Positions 12,801-23,601 of a stretch of 64,000 bases of DNA are shown piece after piece (within the stretch, counting starts at the first letter, position 1; each line of letters starts with the position of its first letter). A program made the position numbers and the translations under genes. The stretch spans positions 1 through 64,000 of the forward strand of contig JAUCBJ010008443.1 of the NCBI GenBank assembly GCA_032718475.1. Reading direction: 5' to 3'. The notes under the pieces were generated by a model. That model was not told where the DNA came from. It searched no databases and saw only the letters and a program-made list of their open reading frames with translations. The DNA comes from Nemertoderma westbladi. Its lineage: Eukaryota > Xenacoelomorpha > Nemertodermatida > Nemertodermatidae.

Positions 12801-13689
12801 GCAGTGCGCGGCGGACTCCCCTCTCAGATCGAACTCTGGGGTGTTCGTTCGCTCATGTTGGCGCTGGTGTGTCGTCGTCACAGTAATCCCGGATCTCATT
12901 GTCTTTAAACTGTGGATCTCGTGGTTGTCGTGGGTTTTAACTTCCCCCTAAGTCAGGTTTTAACTGTGACGGGATCCGAGTTGACTCAGGATCCGACCAG
13001 TTTCTGTGTCGTGTATATATATATTTTGTGTCTGCATCCGCCCCACTACTTGCTAGGTGTAGATAGGCCGAAGGCTGGTATAATAAATTTATTAATAATG
13101 TCAGATATATAAGTACTGCTAATACAACACAATCAGTATAGCACAATGATGGCAGTAACGATGATGTTAAAACCGTTTGACTTCTACACTGAATAATTGC
13201 CAACTAAACGTAACCAATATTGGGCAACGGATATATACAGAATATGGATAACTTATTACACACGGTTCTACCTACATGTTGACCTGCTAACAGATACACG
13301 TTTACTGACCAAGTGCTGGCCGCCTGTGACGGGATCAAGGGATCCCGACCGGTTTGTCAGACTATGCGTCACCATAGTATTGAGAATGGGAAAATAAGAG
13401 TTGTTATCTCTTTGATGCTCGGTAATTAATATCAATGAACGGATAATGAATGATAGCACAGTTGATGGCAGTAAATAAAAGTATTGTATACCGGTAGGTA
13501 GGATATATTGGTGATGGTGACAGTGAAGGACGTCACCGGTCTGCACTCAAGCTGATGACTGAAATAACTGAACTGGTAACTAAATGCATTGGCAATATAT
13601 ATGTAATCATTTCTACATATTACATTGATATTGCATTTGATAGGTTGTTCTGGTGGTGGGGTTTTTAGTTTTGATTGTTTAGGATACGA
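12801..13689. other. Gene-free interval with a diverged direct repeat
   Basis: No coding region is supportable here. A motif pairing GTGACGGGATC with GGATCC(C)GACC(A/G)GTTT appears near 12968 and again near 13325, about 357 bp apart. An AATAAA lies on the minus strand near 13085. The interval sits upstream (in minus-strand sense) of the gag-like remnant, so it could be a degraded LTR and leader. I could not define LTR ends. Confidence 0.35.
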
Positions 13690-13720
13690 ATTCAGACTTT
13701 ACCGGTAACCGGTACTATAA

Positions 13721-14902
13721 ATGGGAAAGTGCAAATTCTGTGGAAACTTCGAAAAACGATTGAGAAACGGTGGTATATGTTCCAGTCCTGAATGCACAGA
13801 GAAGCTTCGGACACCTCAACCAACCCAAAGAACCCAGACAGTGCCAGTACCGTTCGGAGATAGTTCTATCTGCTCTACAATCTGGAATGACAGCCACAGC
13901 ACCATGATAAACTCCTCATCTTACACACAATCAACTGGGGAATCCACTAGGGAATGGCCAATGTTGACTTCCGCATCTACATTTTCCCCTGGGGTCGATA
14001 TCGGTAGACCAACCAGTAACATCATGCAGCCAACTGTCATGCCAACCCATCCAAATAATTGCGGGTACTATCATGGAACTGGATTCGAACCTAATCAGTT
14101 AGGGGGCTCTCAACGAACCGGGTTTGGGGCCGCAGCTCCGGTGCCACCTACCGGTACTAGCGCCGGATTCGAATCAACTTTGAACAAGATACTCGGAGAA
14201 ATTCAAACGGTAAAAGCAGAGAATCGAGAGTTACGAGGATGTGTCGAACACACCATGGCTGAAGTAAACCGCAGCAATAACCTAATCAAAGCCAGGATGG
14301 ATGAAGTCGAGAAATCAAACGCAAACCTGTATGCCGAAGTTGGTAATATGAGGGCGAAATATAAAGTACTAGAAGAAGACAACATATTCCTCTCCCATTC
14401 TCTATCTAAGGTTACAGATTATCTTGAAGGAATAGAATATGGTAAGAGGGGAGGAAACCTAATCATCACCGGTCTTCCTCCAGATCAATCTGGCTCGGTG
14501 GATGACAGTGCGGCGGTTCATAACATGTTAATGAAATTAGAGGTAGACGGGGAAATCATAGAAGGGTGCATAGTGAAGCGCCTTGGAAAGGCCAACACCG
14601 GTACACCTGGTGGGAATCGAATAAACCCAGTACTAGTGACACTAGTGGACAAAGAAAAGAGAGATCTCGTGTTGTCCAAAGCCCCGAAGCTAAAGAATAT
14701 GGGCGAAGAATTTAAAGACATCTATGTGAAAAAAGATGTCCCGCCAGGTATCCGGCGTGCCAACGGAGGGCTGCGCAAGGTTCTTAAAGAAGAAGTTGCG
14801 AAATCGGAGAACACTGGTTGTAATCTCTCCATTGATTGGACGAAACGAGCCATTATCAGGGATGGTCTGGTGATATATCGCTCAGATTGGAACCTTTTTT
14901 GA
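13721..14902 (+). CDS. LINE-A ORF1 protein (nucleic-acid-binding, L1-ORF1-like)
   Basis: This is an intact 393-codon frame. Residues 4-25 hold C-x2-C-x12-C-x4-C, a likely zinc ribbon. Residues 30-145 are Pro/Thr/Ser-rich and probably disordered. Residues 150-240 are rich in heptad-like Leu, Glu and Lys, predicting a coiled coil for oligomerisation. From residue 244, GGNLIITGLPP looks like the first strand and RNP region of an RRM-like fold. A basic C-terminal domain follows, with KKDVPPGIRRAN and IDWTKRAIIRDG. The arrangement matches ORF1 proteins that bind element RNA and act as nucleic-acid chaperones. The stop codon (14900-14902) directly follows a run of six T, and ORF2 opens in the -1 frame across this point. 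The start ATG at 13721 is the first in frame and immediately precedes the zinc motif. Confidence 0.82.
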   Translation: MGKCKFCGNFEKRLRNGGICSSPECTEKLRTPQPTQRTQTVPVPFGDSSICSTIWNDSHSTMINSSSYTQSTGESTREWPMLTSASTFSPGVDIGRPTSNIMQPTVMPTHPNNCGYYHGTGFEPNQLGGSQRTGFGAAAPVPPTGTSAGFESTLNKILGEIQTVKAENRELRGCVEHTMAEVNRSNNLIKARMDEVEKSNANLYAEVGNMRAKYKVLEEDNIFLSHSLSKVTDYLEGIEYGKRGGNLIITGLPPDQSGSVDDSAAVHNMLMKLEVDGEIIEGCIVKRLGKANTGTPGGNRINPVLVTLVDKEKRDLVLSKAPKLKNMGEEFKDIYVKKDVPPGIRRANGGLRKVLKEEVAKSENTGCNLSIDWTKRAIIRDGLVIYRSDWNLF

Positions 14903-17900
14903 GAAGTGACCGTATAACAAAACTAAAAATTGGAACCTGGAATATAAATGGGGTAGGAAATAAACTAGAAAATAACGATATATTATCTTTTGTTTTACAG
15001 TTCCACCTCATGTGGATAACTGAATGCAAGTGTGGTAAAAATATAGAAATTCCAGGTTTCAAAGTAATTAGGAGTTTGTGTTCAAATGGAAAATTTAATA
15101 GGGGTTGGATTATTTTACTGATAAGAAATGATATATATGATTTAATTAGTACTATTGAATGTGACGATGATTATATACTTGTAAAACTCATTGGTATACC
15201 GAACTGTGTGTTTGTAGGTATGTACATCCCGCCTATCAGCTCGCCGTTTTACCATTGTAATATTTTTGGGAAACTACAAGCATTATTAACGAGAGAAGAA
15301 CAATTAATATATGTATTAGGCGACCTAAATGCACGATATTCAAATCCAACATGTCTAATACCTGAGGGTGAAAATGATTTTGAATATGAAACTGGGTTGG
15401 ATACCGTAATTAATGACCATGGTCAGAAACTCCTACAGATTTGTAAACAATTCAAGTGTAGTATACTAAACCATTTATGTGCTTTTGGTGTACAATTAGG
15501 CGGTGGACTCAGTTTTTCCCATAAAGGAATTTATATTTCTGCTTTAGATACGTGTGTAGCTTCAATGGCTGCTGAGCGTTGTGTGGTTGATTTGTGTATA
15601 TACAATAGACAAAAATGGCCATCGAATCATGCCCCGTTGGCAGTAACAATAAATGCCTCGTCAATAATTCAACATGTGGATAAAAGAAGCATGCTAAGCA
15701 GATTAAATGATATTACGGAACACAACCAGCATGATGTCATAAAAAGTAAAAGTGTAAAATTAACCACACGTGGCATCAAGTTCAGCTGTCTGGATCTTCA
15801 AAAACTCAAATCATCCCTATCAATTCCTCCTCCAAGTAATGAGAGTGGAGAAATGTCGATTAATGAACTTGTTTCTGTTGCTGTACATAGTTTATACAAC
15901 ATTGCTAAAACGAGTGTGTCAAAAAAACAGAGACAGTGGGATACCCAGTATTCCCGCTTCAAGCGTGTGCTAAAGGCAAACGATCCTAAATTAATTTGGT
16001 CAGCGATTAATTGGTGTGGAGAAATTTCTCAAACCCCACGCCAATCCAACAAACCGACGGAGGACCAATTTAAATTACACTTTGAGAGCTTGCTAAACCC
16101 GAGTGTAAACAATGACACACCCGTTCGCGAGCCATCAGTATATATCCCACTTCTAGATGACCCTATTACTGTTGAAGAGGTTGTGGGTGAAATATCGAAG
16201 CTCAAAACAAATAAATCGTATGGTCCCGATGGCATATCACCTGGTATTCTAAAGTCATTATCTAACCAGTGGATTATATTATTAGTTACTATATTCAATC
16301 TTATATTCTCATCTGCAAACTACCCCCTTGCTTGGACTAAATCGCGACTAGTAATTCTCTTCAAAAGGGGTGTTCGAATGAATTGCGGCAATTATCGCGG
16401 GATATCTGTGATGGATAGTTTAGCCAAGCTGTATGATCTTATACTGAACTCGAGACTCACACTTGGTTCAAGCCGCTACCAGAACAGGCCGGTGGACAAA
16501 AGGGCCGCGGTTGCTTGGAGCACATTTTAACTCTACGGTTGCTGATGTCATCTGCTTTGAGAGTAAGGGGTCGTTGTCTTTACATTATCTTCGTAGATTT
16601 TGAGAAAGCCTACGATAAGGTAGTCAGAAATAAATTTCTAGAACTATTATGTGAGATGGGTTGTGGTAAGACCATGTTCAATGCGTTGTAATTGATCTAC
16701 AAGAATACAACTAATATCCTAGGTAACATGCAGATTGACTCGTCTATTGGGATGAAACAAGGAGTGCCCACTAGTATTTTCGGGTTCACATCATACACAA
16801 ACCCTCTTGTCCAATTACTTAATACCTTACCATTGAACGGATGGTTGGGGGTCCTCCGGGTTCTCCTTTTGATGGACGATGCTGCAATGGTGGCGACCAC
16901 GCATGAGATGGCATCGAAACAACTAACAGTACTAAACAATTATTGCAAGGAGTTTGGAATGATAATAAACTTAAAAAAGACAAAATATATGTTAGTTACT
17001 GGCACACGGAATGTGGACAGATGTGATCTCGTCAGCTCTGATGGTTCTCTTGTTGTAAAAAATGTGGAATCTTATGTGTATTTAGGTACAGTTTTTCGCC
17101 AAGATGCGTCATTGGCTAGATCAATATCAGACCAGATGAAGTTGAAAATACCGCATCAGTTGAAATTTAGCCAATTCCTTCTGCGCAACCCAGATATGCC
17201 TTTCACCATGAAATACAAGGTGTTTGATGCAGCATTGATGTCGAGCATCTTATACTCCTGCGAATCGTGGTTTGATGCTTCACTAATTTCTGTAAATAAA
17301 CTGTACATGTCGTTGGTAAAACAACTGTTAGGCGTGAGAAGTACTGCTCCAAATCTACCATGTTTAATTGAGTTAAACTTACCCCCGTTGGAGTATATGG
17401 TAAAGTCAAAACAACAACGATTATTTAAATCGCTAATTCACAACCTAAATACAGATATTCCACTATACAAGGCACTCGCGATAGCACGGGAATCAAAGAG
17501 CAAACACGCAGACCTCATCGATTCCTTCTTTGGCCGGCATCCTTTAAACTTCGAGGAAAAAGGAATGAAATTGATTAAATTTAAGTTGAATAGCTGTAGT
17601 ATTGACGCGACAAAATTGTTACTGTACAAAACGATAAACGAAAATTTAATAACCCCAAAATTCTATGGCGAATGCGCAAACGACGCATACAGGAAAGCGT
17701 TGTCTAGACTGAGGATTGGAAGTCACAATCTTCCAGTCGAAAACATGCGATGGGCAAAGGTCCCTAAAACAGACCGATATTGCGTGTGTGGATCGAATTG
17801 TAATAACGAACACCATATTTTCATAGAGTGTCCACTGCTGGCGAATGTACGGGAAGAATTTTTCAAAACAAACATACCAACGTCACTCAAGGACCTTTTT

Positions 17901-17972
17901 GAAATATATGACCAGTCCGTGGTGGCGAAGTACATTTTTAAGGTATTCGTTTTGGTGGAGAATGATAGGTAA
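14895..17972 (+). pseudogene. LINE-A ORF2: endonuclease-reverse transcriptase, frameshifted
   Basis: The -1 frame relative to ORF1 is open from 14836 and has no ATG before the endonuclease. The endonuclease shows TWNINGV, ITECK, YIPP, GDLNAR and a terminal SNHAPL, where most AP-type LINE nucleases have Asp in place of this Asn. The reverse transcriptase follows, with SYGPDGISPGILK and NYRGISVMDSLAKLYD. The frame is then lost near 16460. The continuation lies in another frame, reading PEQAGGQKGRGCLEHIL and FVDFEKAYDKV, then a TAA at 16689-16691, then MKQGVP and LLMDDAAMV, an unusual Met-Asp-Asp version of the catalytic box with both aspartates kept. A C-terminal motif, CVCGSNCNNEHHIFIEC, precedes the TAA at 17970. 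One frameshift and one nonsense codon make this copy non-functional. The clade was not assigned. Confidence 0.83.
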
Positions 17973-18498
17973 TTGAAATGAAGTTGACAAGATGTTGATG
18001 AGAGGGATATGGTAACTTAAGCTTGCTGAAATGTAATGTTTTGACATTGTGTAAGAATTTAGTTAGTACATTATGTCTATTGAACTTGTATCGAAATTGA
18101 AATTTGTATTATTTGTTTCATTGAATTGTTTTGAGTATGAATTTAGTTAGAATTAATTTGTATTGAACATGTATCGAAATTGAAATGTGTAATATTTGTT
18201 TTATTGTATTGAAATTGTGTATTATTTTGGACTGTATTATTTGTATATTATGTACTGTTATACGGTCAATAAACTATCTATCTATCTATCTACACTACTG
18301 TGGCCTTTGTTCAGTGGATGCTCTACCCCGCTCCTATTGGCTGATAACCTACTTCACGCCTCTCACCTCTCTGGGAGTGCTTCCCCCCCCCCCCCCCTGT
18401 TGGCCCCTGTTGGTTATTTTTCCTCCCGAGGTGGTTTGACCTCTAACCTCCCTTTGTGTGGCGTTGGGGTTCGTGTTGTCCCCGGTTATTGGTTGTGA

Positions 18499-18526
18499 TA
18501 CGAGATTGGTTATTACCAATCTCGTA
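18499..18526. repeat. Perfect 12-bp hairpin, 4-nt loop
   Basis: TACGAGATTGGT, loop TATT, then its exact reverse complement ACCAATCTCGTA. No terminator or transposon-end role is evident. Confidence 0.85.
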
Positions 18527-18732
18527 CCTCCGACATATTACTGAAAATGTGCCACTTCCCATTTATGAGGGTAATGCAGCGGAACTGAATCCGCTTACAC
18601 CGCCCCCCATTGGCTGGTTTTCCCCTGCTGTCACTCCCTACCTCCTTTGGCCCCATGCTAGCTTCCCTCTGGGGATGAGTTGGTATCTATCTCCAAGCTG
18701 GCATTATTGCCCCGTTCCGTTGTCCCCTCCTG

Positions 18733-18767
18733 GTATGCAATATCATTTTGGATATGATATTGCATAC
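18733..18767. repeat. Perfect 13-bp hairpin, 9-nt loop
   Basis: The left arm GTATGCAATATCA and right arm TGATATTGCATAC are exact reverse complements around a 9-nt loop. It lies 2 bp before a second perfect palindrome. Confidence 0.85.
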
Positions 18768-18769
18768 TC

Positions 18770-18793
18770 GATTGTGATTTGCAAATCACAATC
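18770..18793. repeat. Perfect 24-bp palindrome without a spacer
   Basis: GATTGTGATTTG is followed directly by its reverse complement CAAATCACAATC. A spacerless palindrome of this length can extrude as a cruciform. It is the third perfect inverted repeat within 300 bp. Confidence 0.9.
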
Positions 18794-18844
18794 CCCCATT
18801 CTCTCACTGGGTGGTGGGCAGCGGATGGATACGCTAACAAAACA

Positions 18845-18908
18845 GATAGAGCGGCACACAGATAGAGCGGCACACAAAAAGAGCGGCACACAGTTATGGC
18901 GGCACACA
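18845..18908. repeat. 16-bp tandem repeat, four copies
   Basis: GATAGAGCGGCACACA is repeated twice exactly, then twice with changes in the first half (AAAAGAGCGGCACACA and GTTATGGCGGCACACA). Confidence 0.85.
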
Positions 18909-19392
18909 GATACTTCGGCTGACCTGCTTTCACAATATGAGTTTGACGGCGTAGGTTCAAGCCTCCAAAACACTCTAGATGGACGTGCTTACACAATCCC
19001 ACAAAGATACATTGGGAACCATCCTGGGTTTTGCTGTGGGCTTTATTTATTATAAGCTTAAATTATTTTATTATTCTTACTTTACTTTTTAATTGCCAGC
19101 AGATGCGGGATTCCTGTGTAATGAAGTATTGCAATGAAACTGCATCGAAGGACCAATTCTCGAAATGCCCATTATTCCCAAATCGCCTTCACTTTTTATC
19201 TATACCTCGCAATCCCCAACCGGATACAAACTGATTAATTACATTTTATTTTATTTATTATTTATATTCTATTTTAGTGAGTTCCCCCTATTAATCCATA
19301 TGTTTGGACTAATAAACACATTATTATTATAACTGTACATTTGACATATGAAATATGGTAACTTAATATGGTAATTACACTTACGTATACAG

Positions 19393-19731
19393 GTACAAAA
19401 AGTAAAGGACAAAGCTCAGATTTTGGTGGATGAAATAGCAGCCGACAAGACTGTCGCCGAAGGTAAGCTGGAAGCAGCAAAGCCCGCACTAGAAGAGGCC
19501 GAAGCCGCCTTACAGACTATTAAAGCAGCTGATATATCTACCGTTCGCAAACTAGCTAAACCTCCACATCTCATTATGAGAATTATGGACGTATGTCTGA
19601 TTCTGTTCAAAAAAAGATTAGACCCTGTTACCATGGATCCGGAGAAACCATCACTCAAACCTTCATGGGGTGAAAGCTTGAGAATGATGGGTGCTGGTGG
19701 ATTTCTCAACAATTTGCTTTCATTTCCAAAA
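19393..19731 (+). CDS. DNAH5/8: Axonemal dynein heavy chain, exon a (stalk coil and MTBD)
   Basis: This is a 113-codon internal exon bounded by GTATACAG before it and GTAAGTGAG after it, phase 0 at both ends. The protein begins [15 protein letters not shown], then [20 protein letters not shown] and [17 protein letters not shown], and ends [22 protein letters not shown]. This is the end of the first stalk coiled-coil helix and the first part of the microtubule-binding domain of a dynein heavy chain. The wording is closest to the outer-arm gamma type (DNAH5/DNAH8). In cells this protein powers ciliary or flagellar beating. The last 18 codons and the donor site are the template of the 62-bp satellite that follows immediately. 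Upstream exons are not visible in this window. Confidence 0.95.
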
Positions 19732-22700
19732 GTAAGTGAGAATGATGAGTGCTGGTGGATTCCTTAACAATCTGCTTACATCTCCAACAGTATGTTAGTG
19801 AGAATGATGGGTGCCGGTGGATTCCTTAACAATCTGCTTACATCTCCAACAGTATGTGAGTGAGAATGATGAGTGCTGGTCGATTCCTTAACAGTCTGCT
19901 TACATCTCCAACAGTATGTGAGTGAGAATGATGTGTGCTGGTGGTTTCGTTAACAATCTGCTTACATCTCCAACAGTATGTGAGTGAGAATGATGAGTGC
20001 TGGTCGATTCCTTAACAGTCTGCTTACATCTCCAACAGTATGTGAGTGAGAATGATGAGTGCCGGTGGATTCCTTAACAATCTGCTTACATCTCCAACAG
20101 TATGTGAGTGAGAATGATGAGTGCTGGTCGATTCCTTAACAATCTGCTTACATCTCCAACAGTATGTTAGTGAGAATGATGAGTGCTGGTCGATTCCTTA
20201 ACAATCTGCTTACATCTCCAACAGTATGTGAGTGAGAATGATGGGTGCTGGTGGATTCCTTAACAATCTGCTTACATCTCCAACAGTATGTGAGTGAGAA
20301 TGATGAGTGCTGGTCGATTCCTTAACAATCTGCTTACATATCTAACAGTATGTGAGTGAGAATGATGAGTGCTGGTCGATTCCTTAACAATCTGCTTACA
20401 TCTCCAACAGTATGTGAGTGAGAATGATGAGTGCTGGTCGATTCCTTAACAATCTGCTTACATCTCCAACAGTATGTGAGTGAGAATGATGGGTGCTGGT
20501 GGATTCCTTAACAATCTGCTTACATCTCCAACAGTATGTGAGTGAGAATGATGAGTGCTGGTCGATTCCTTAACAATCTGCTTACATATCTAACAGTATG
20601 TGAGTGAGAATGATGGGTGCTGGTCGATTCCTTAATAATCTGCTTACATATCTAACAGTATGTGAGTGAGAATGATGAGTGCTGGTCGATTCCTTAACAA
20701 TCTGCTTACATATCTAACAGTATGTGAGTGAGAATGATGGGTGCTGGTCGATTCCTTAACAATCTGCTTACATATCTAACAGTATGTGAGTGAGAATGAT
20801 GGGTGCTGGTCGATTCCTTAACAATCTGCTTACATATCTAACAGTATGTGAGTGAGAATGATGGGTGCTGGTCGATTCCTTAACAATCTGCTTACATCTC
20901 CAACAGTATGTTAGTGAGAATGATGAGTGCTGGTCGATTCCTTAACAATCTGCTTACATCTCCAACAGTATGTGAGTGAGAATGATGGGTGCTGGTGGAT
21001 TCCTTAACAATCTGCTTACATATCTAACAGTATGTGAGTGAGAATGATGAGTGCTGGTCGATTCCTTAACAATCTGCTTACATCTCCAACAGTATGTTAG
21101 TGAGAATGATGAGTGCTGGTCGATTCCTTAACAATCTGCTTACATCTCCAACAGTATGTGAGTGAGAATGATGGGTGCTGGTGGATTCCTTAACAATCTG
21201 CTTACATATCTAACAGTATGTGAGTGAGAATGATGAGTGCTGGTGGATTCTTTAACAATCTGCTTACATCTCCAACAGTATGTGAGTGAGAATGATGAGT
21301 GCTGGTCGATTCCTTAACAATCTGCTTACATCTCCAACAGTATGTGAGTGAGAATGATGGGTGCTGGTGGATTCCTTAACAATCTGCTTACATATCTAAC
21401 AGTATGTGAGTGAGAATGATGGGTGCTGGTGGATTCCTTAACAATCTGCTTACATATCTAACAGTATGTGAGTGAGAATGATGGGTGCTGGTGGATTCCT
21501 TAACAATCTGCTTACATATCTAACAGTATGTGAGTGAGAATGATGGGTGCTGGTGGATTCCTTAACAATCTGCTTACATCTCCAACAGTTTGTGAGTGAG
21601 AATGATGAGTGCCGGTGGATTCCATAACAATCTGCTTACATATCTAACAGTATGTGAGTGAGAATGATGAGTGCTGGACGATTCGTTAACAATCTGCGTA
21701 CATCTCCAACAGTATGTGAGTGAGAATGATGAGTGCTGGTGGATTCCTTAACAATCTGCTTACATCTCCAACAGTATGTGAGTGAGAATGATGGGTGCTG
21801 GTGGATTCCTTAACAATCTGCTTACATATCTAACAGTATGTGAGTGAGAATGATGAGTGCTGGTGGATTCTTTAACAATCTGCTTACATCTCCAACAGTA
21901 TGTGAGTGAGAATGATGGGTGCTGGTGGATTCCTTAACAATCTGCTTACATCTCCAACAGTATGTGAGTGAGAATGATGGGTGCTGGTGGATTCCTTAAC
22001 AATATGCTTACATCTCCAACAGTATGTGAGTGAGAATGATGAGTGCTGGTCGATTCCTTAACAGTCTGCTTACATCTCCAACAGTATGTGAGTGAGAATG
22101 ATGAGTGCCGGTGGATTCCTTAACAATCTGCTTACATCTCCAACAGTATGTGAGTGAGAATGATGAGTGCTGGTCGATTCCTTAACAATCTGCTTACATC
22201 TCCAACAGTATGTGAGTGAGAATGATGGGTGCTGGTGGATTCCTTAACAATCTGCTTACATATCTAACAGTATGTGAGTGAGAATGATGAGTGCTGGTGG
22301 ATTCTTTAACAATCTGCTTACATCTCCAACAGTATGTGAGTGAGAATGATGAGTGCCGGTCGATTCCTTAACAATCTGCTTACATCTCCAACAGTATGTG
22401 AGTGAGAATGATAAGTGCTGGTCGATTCCTTAACAATCTGCTTACATCTCCAACAGCATGTGAGTGAGAATGATGTGTGCTGGTGGTTTCTTTAACAATC
22501 TGCTTACATCTCCAACAGTATGTGAGTGAGAATGATGAGTGCCGGTCGATTCCTTAACAATCTGCTTACATATCTAACAGTATGTGAGTGAGAATGATGG
22601 GTGGTGGTGGATTCCTTAACAGTCTGCTTACTTCTCCAACAGTATGTGAGTGAGAATGATGAGTGCTGGTCGATTCCTTAACAATCTGCTTACATATCTA

Positions 22701-23601
22701 ACAGTATGTGAGTGAGAATGATGAGTGCTGGTGGATTCTTTAACAATCTGCTTACATCTCCAACAGTATGTGAGTGAGAATGATGAGTGCCGGTCGATTC
22801 CTTAACAATCTGCTTACATCTCCAACAGTATGTGAGTGAGAATGATGGGTGCTGGTGGATTCCTTAACAATCTGCTTACATATCTAACAGTATGTGAGTG
22901 AGAATGATGAGTGCTGGTGGATTCTTTAACAATCTGCTTACATCTCCAACAGTATGTGAGTGAGAATGATGAGTGCCGGTCGATTCCTTAACAATCTGCT
23001 TACATCTCCAACAGTATGTGAGTGAGAATGATAAGTGCTGGTCGATTCCTTAACAATCTGCTTACATCTCCAACAGTATGTGAGTGAGAATGATGTGTGC
23101 TGGTGGATTCCTTAACAATCTGCGTACATCTCCAACAGTATGTGAGCTAGAATGATGAGTGCTGGTCGATTCCTTAACAATCTGCTTACATCTCCAACAG
23201 CATGTGAGTGAGAATGATGGGTGCTGGTGGATTCCTTAACAATCTGCTTACATCTCCAACAGTATGTGAGTGAGAATGATGAGTGCTGGTCGATTCCTTA
23301 ACAATCTGCTTACATCTCCAACAGTATGTGAGTGAGAATGATGGGTGCTGGTGGATTCCTTAACAATCTGCTTACATCTCCAACAGTATGTGAGTGAGAA
23401 TGATGGGTGCTGGTAGATTCCTTAACAATCTGCTTACATATCTAACAGTATGTGAGTGAGAATGATGGGAGTTGGTGGATTCCTTAACAATCTGCGTACA
23501 TTTCCAACAGTATGTGAATGAGAATGATGGGTGCTGGTGGATTCCTTAACAATCTGCTTACATCTCCAACAGTATGTGAGTGAGAATGATGAGTGCTGGT
23601 C
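19732..23601. repeat. 62-bp intronic satellite, left block (about 62 units)
   Basis: Head-to-tail 62-bp units begin directly at the exon a donor. The consensus contains GAATGATG(G/A)GTGCTGGT, then (G/C)GATTCCTTAACAATC, then TGCTTACAT(C/A)TCCAACA, then GTATGTGAGT. The first three parts match the coding end of exon a and the last matches its donor. Common variants are GGTGG or GGTCG after TGCT, and ATATCTAACAG in place of ATCTCCAACAG. The block is interrupted at 23602 by an RTE insertion. Confidence 0.97.

Larger units (their letters stand above)
13690..18291 (+). mobile_element. LINE-A: two-ORF non-LTR retrotransposon
   Basis: A plus-strand element with an ORF1 (zinc-ribbon-like N terminus, coiled coil, RRM-like and C-terminal domains), an ORF2 (AP-type endonuclease, reverse transcriptase, C-terminal Cys/His motif), a roughly 300-bp AT-rich 3' UTR, an AATAAA at 18268-18273 and a (CTAT)n tail to about 18291. 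The microsatellite tail is typical of several LINE clades. The 3' UTR holds a diverged direct repeat around TAT(T)GAAC(T/A)TGTATCGAAATTG. ORF1 is intact but ORF2 has a frameshift and a stop, so this copy is dead. The 5' end is uncertain, and I could not identify target-site duplications. Confidence 0.85.
18292..19392. other. Intron/intergenic sequence before dynein exon a
   Basis: No exon or RNA gene could be supported. The interval holds a run of 15 C (about 18383-18397), three short perfect inverted repeats, and a 16-bp tandem repeat, all listed separately, and then AT-rich sequence. The final bases before 19393 (ACGTATACAG) form a plausible 3' splice site. Confidence 0.6.

Noticed and set aside
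14078-14175. GGATTCGAACC and GGATTCGAATC, resembling tRNA T-arm sequence
   Set aside because: They lie inside LINE-A ORF1 codons, and no matching acceptor, D or anticodon stems are visible around them.
18185-19055. Plus- and minus-strand frames of up to 199 codons before exon a
   Set aside because: No domain similarity. Their composition follows the C-run, hairpins and 16-bp repeat.
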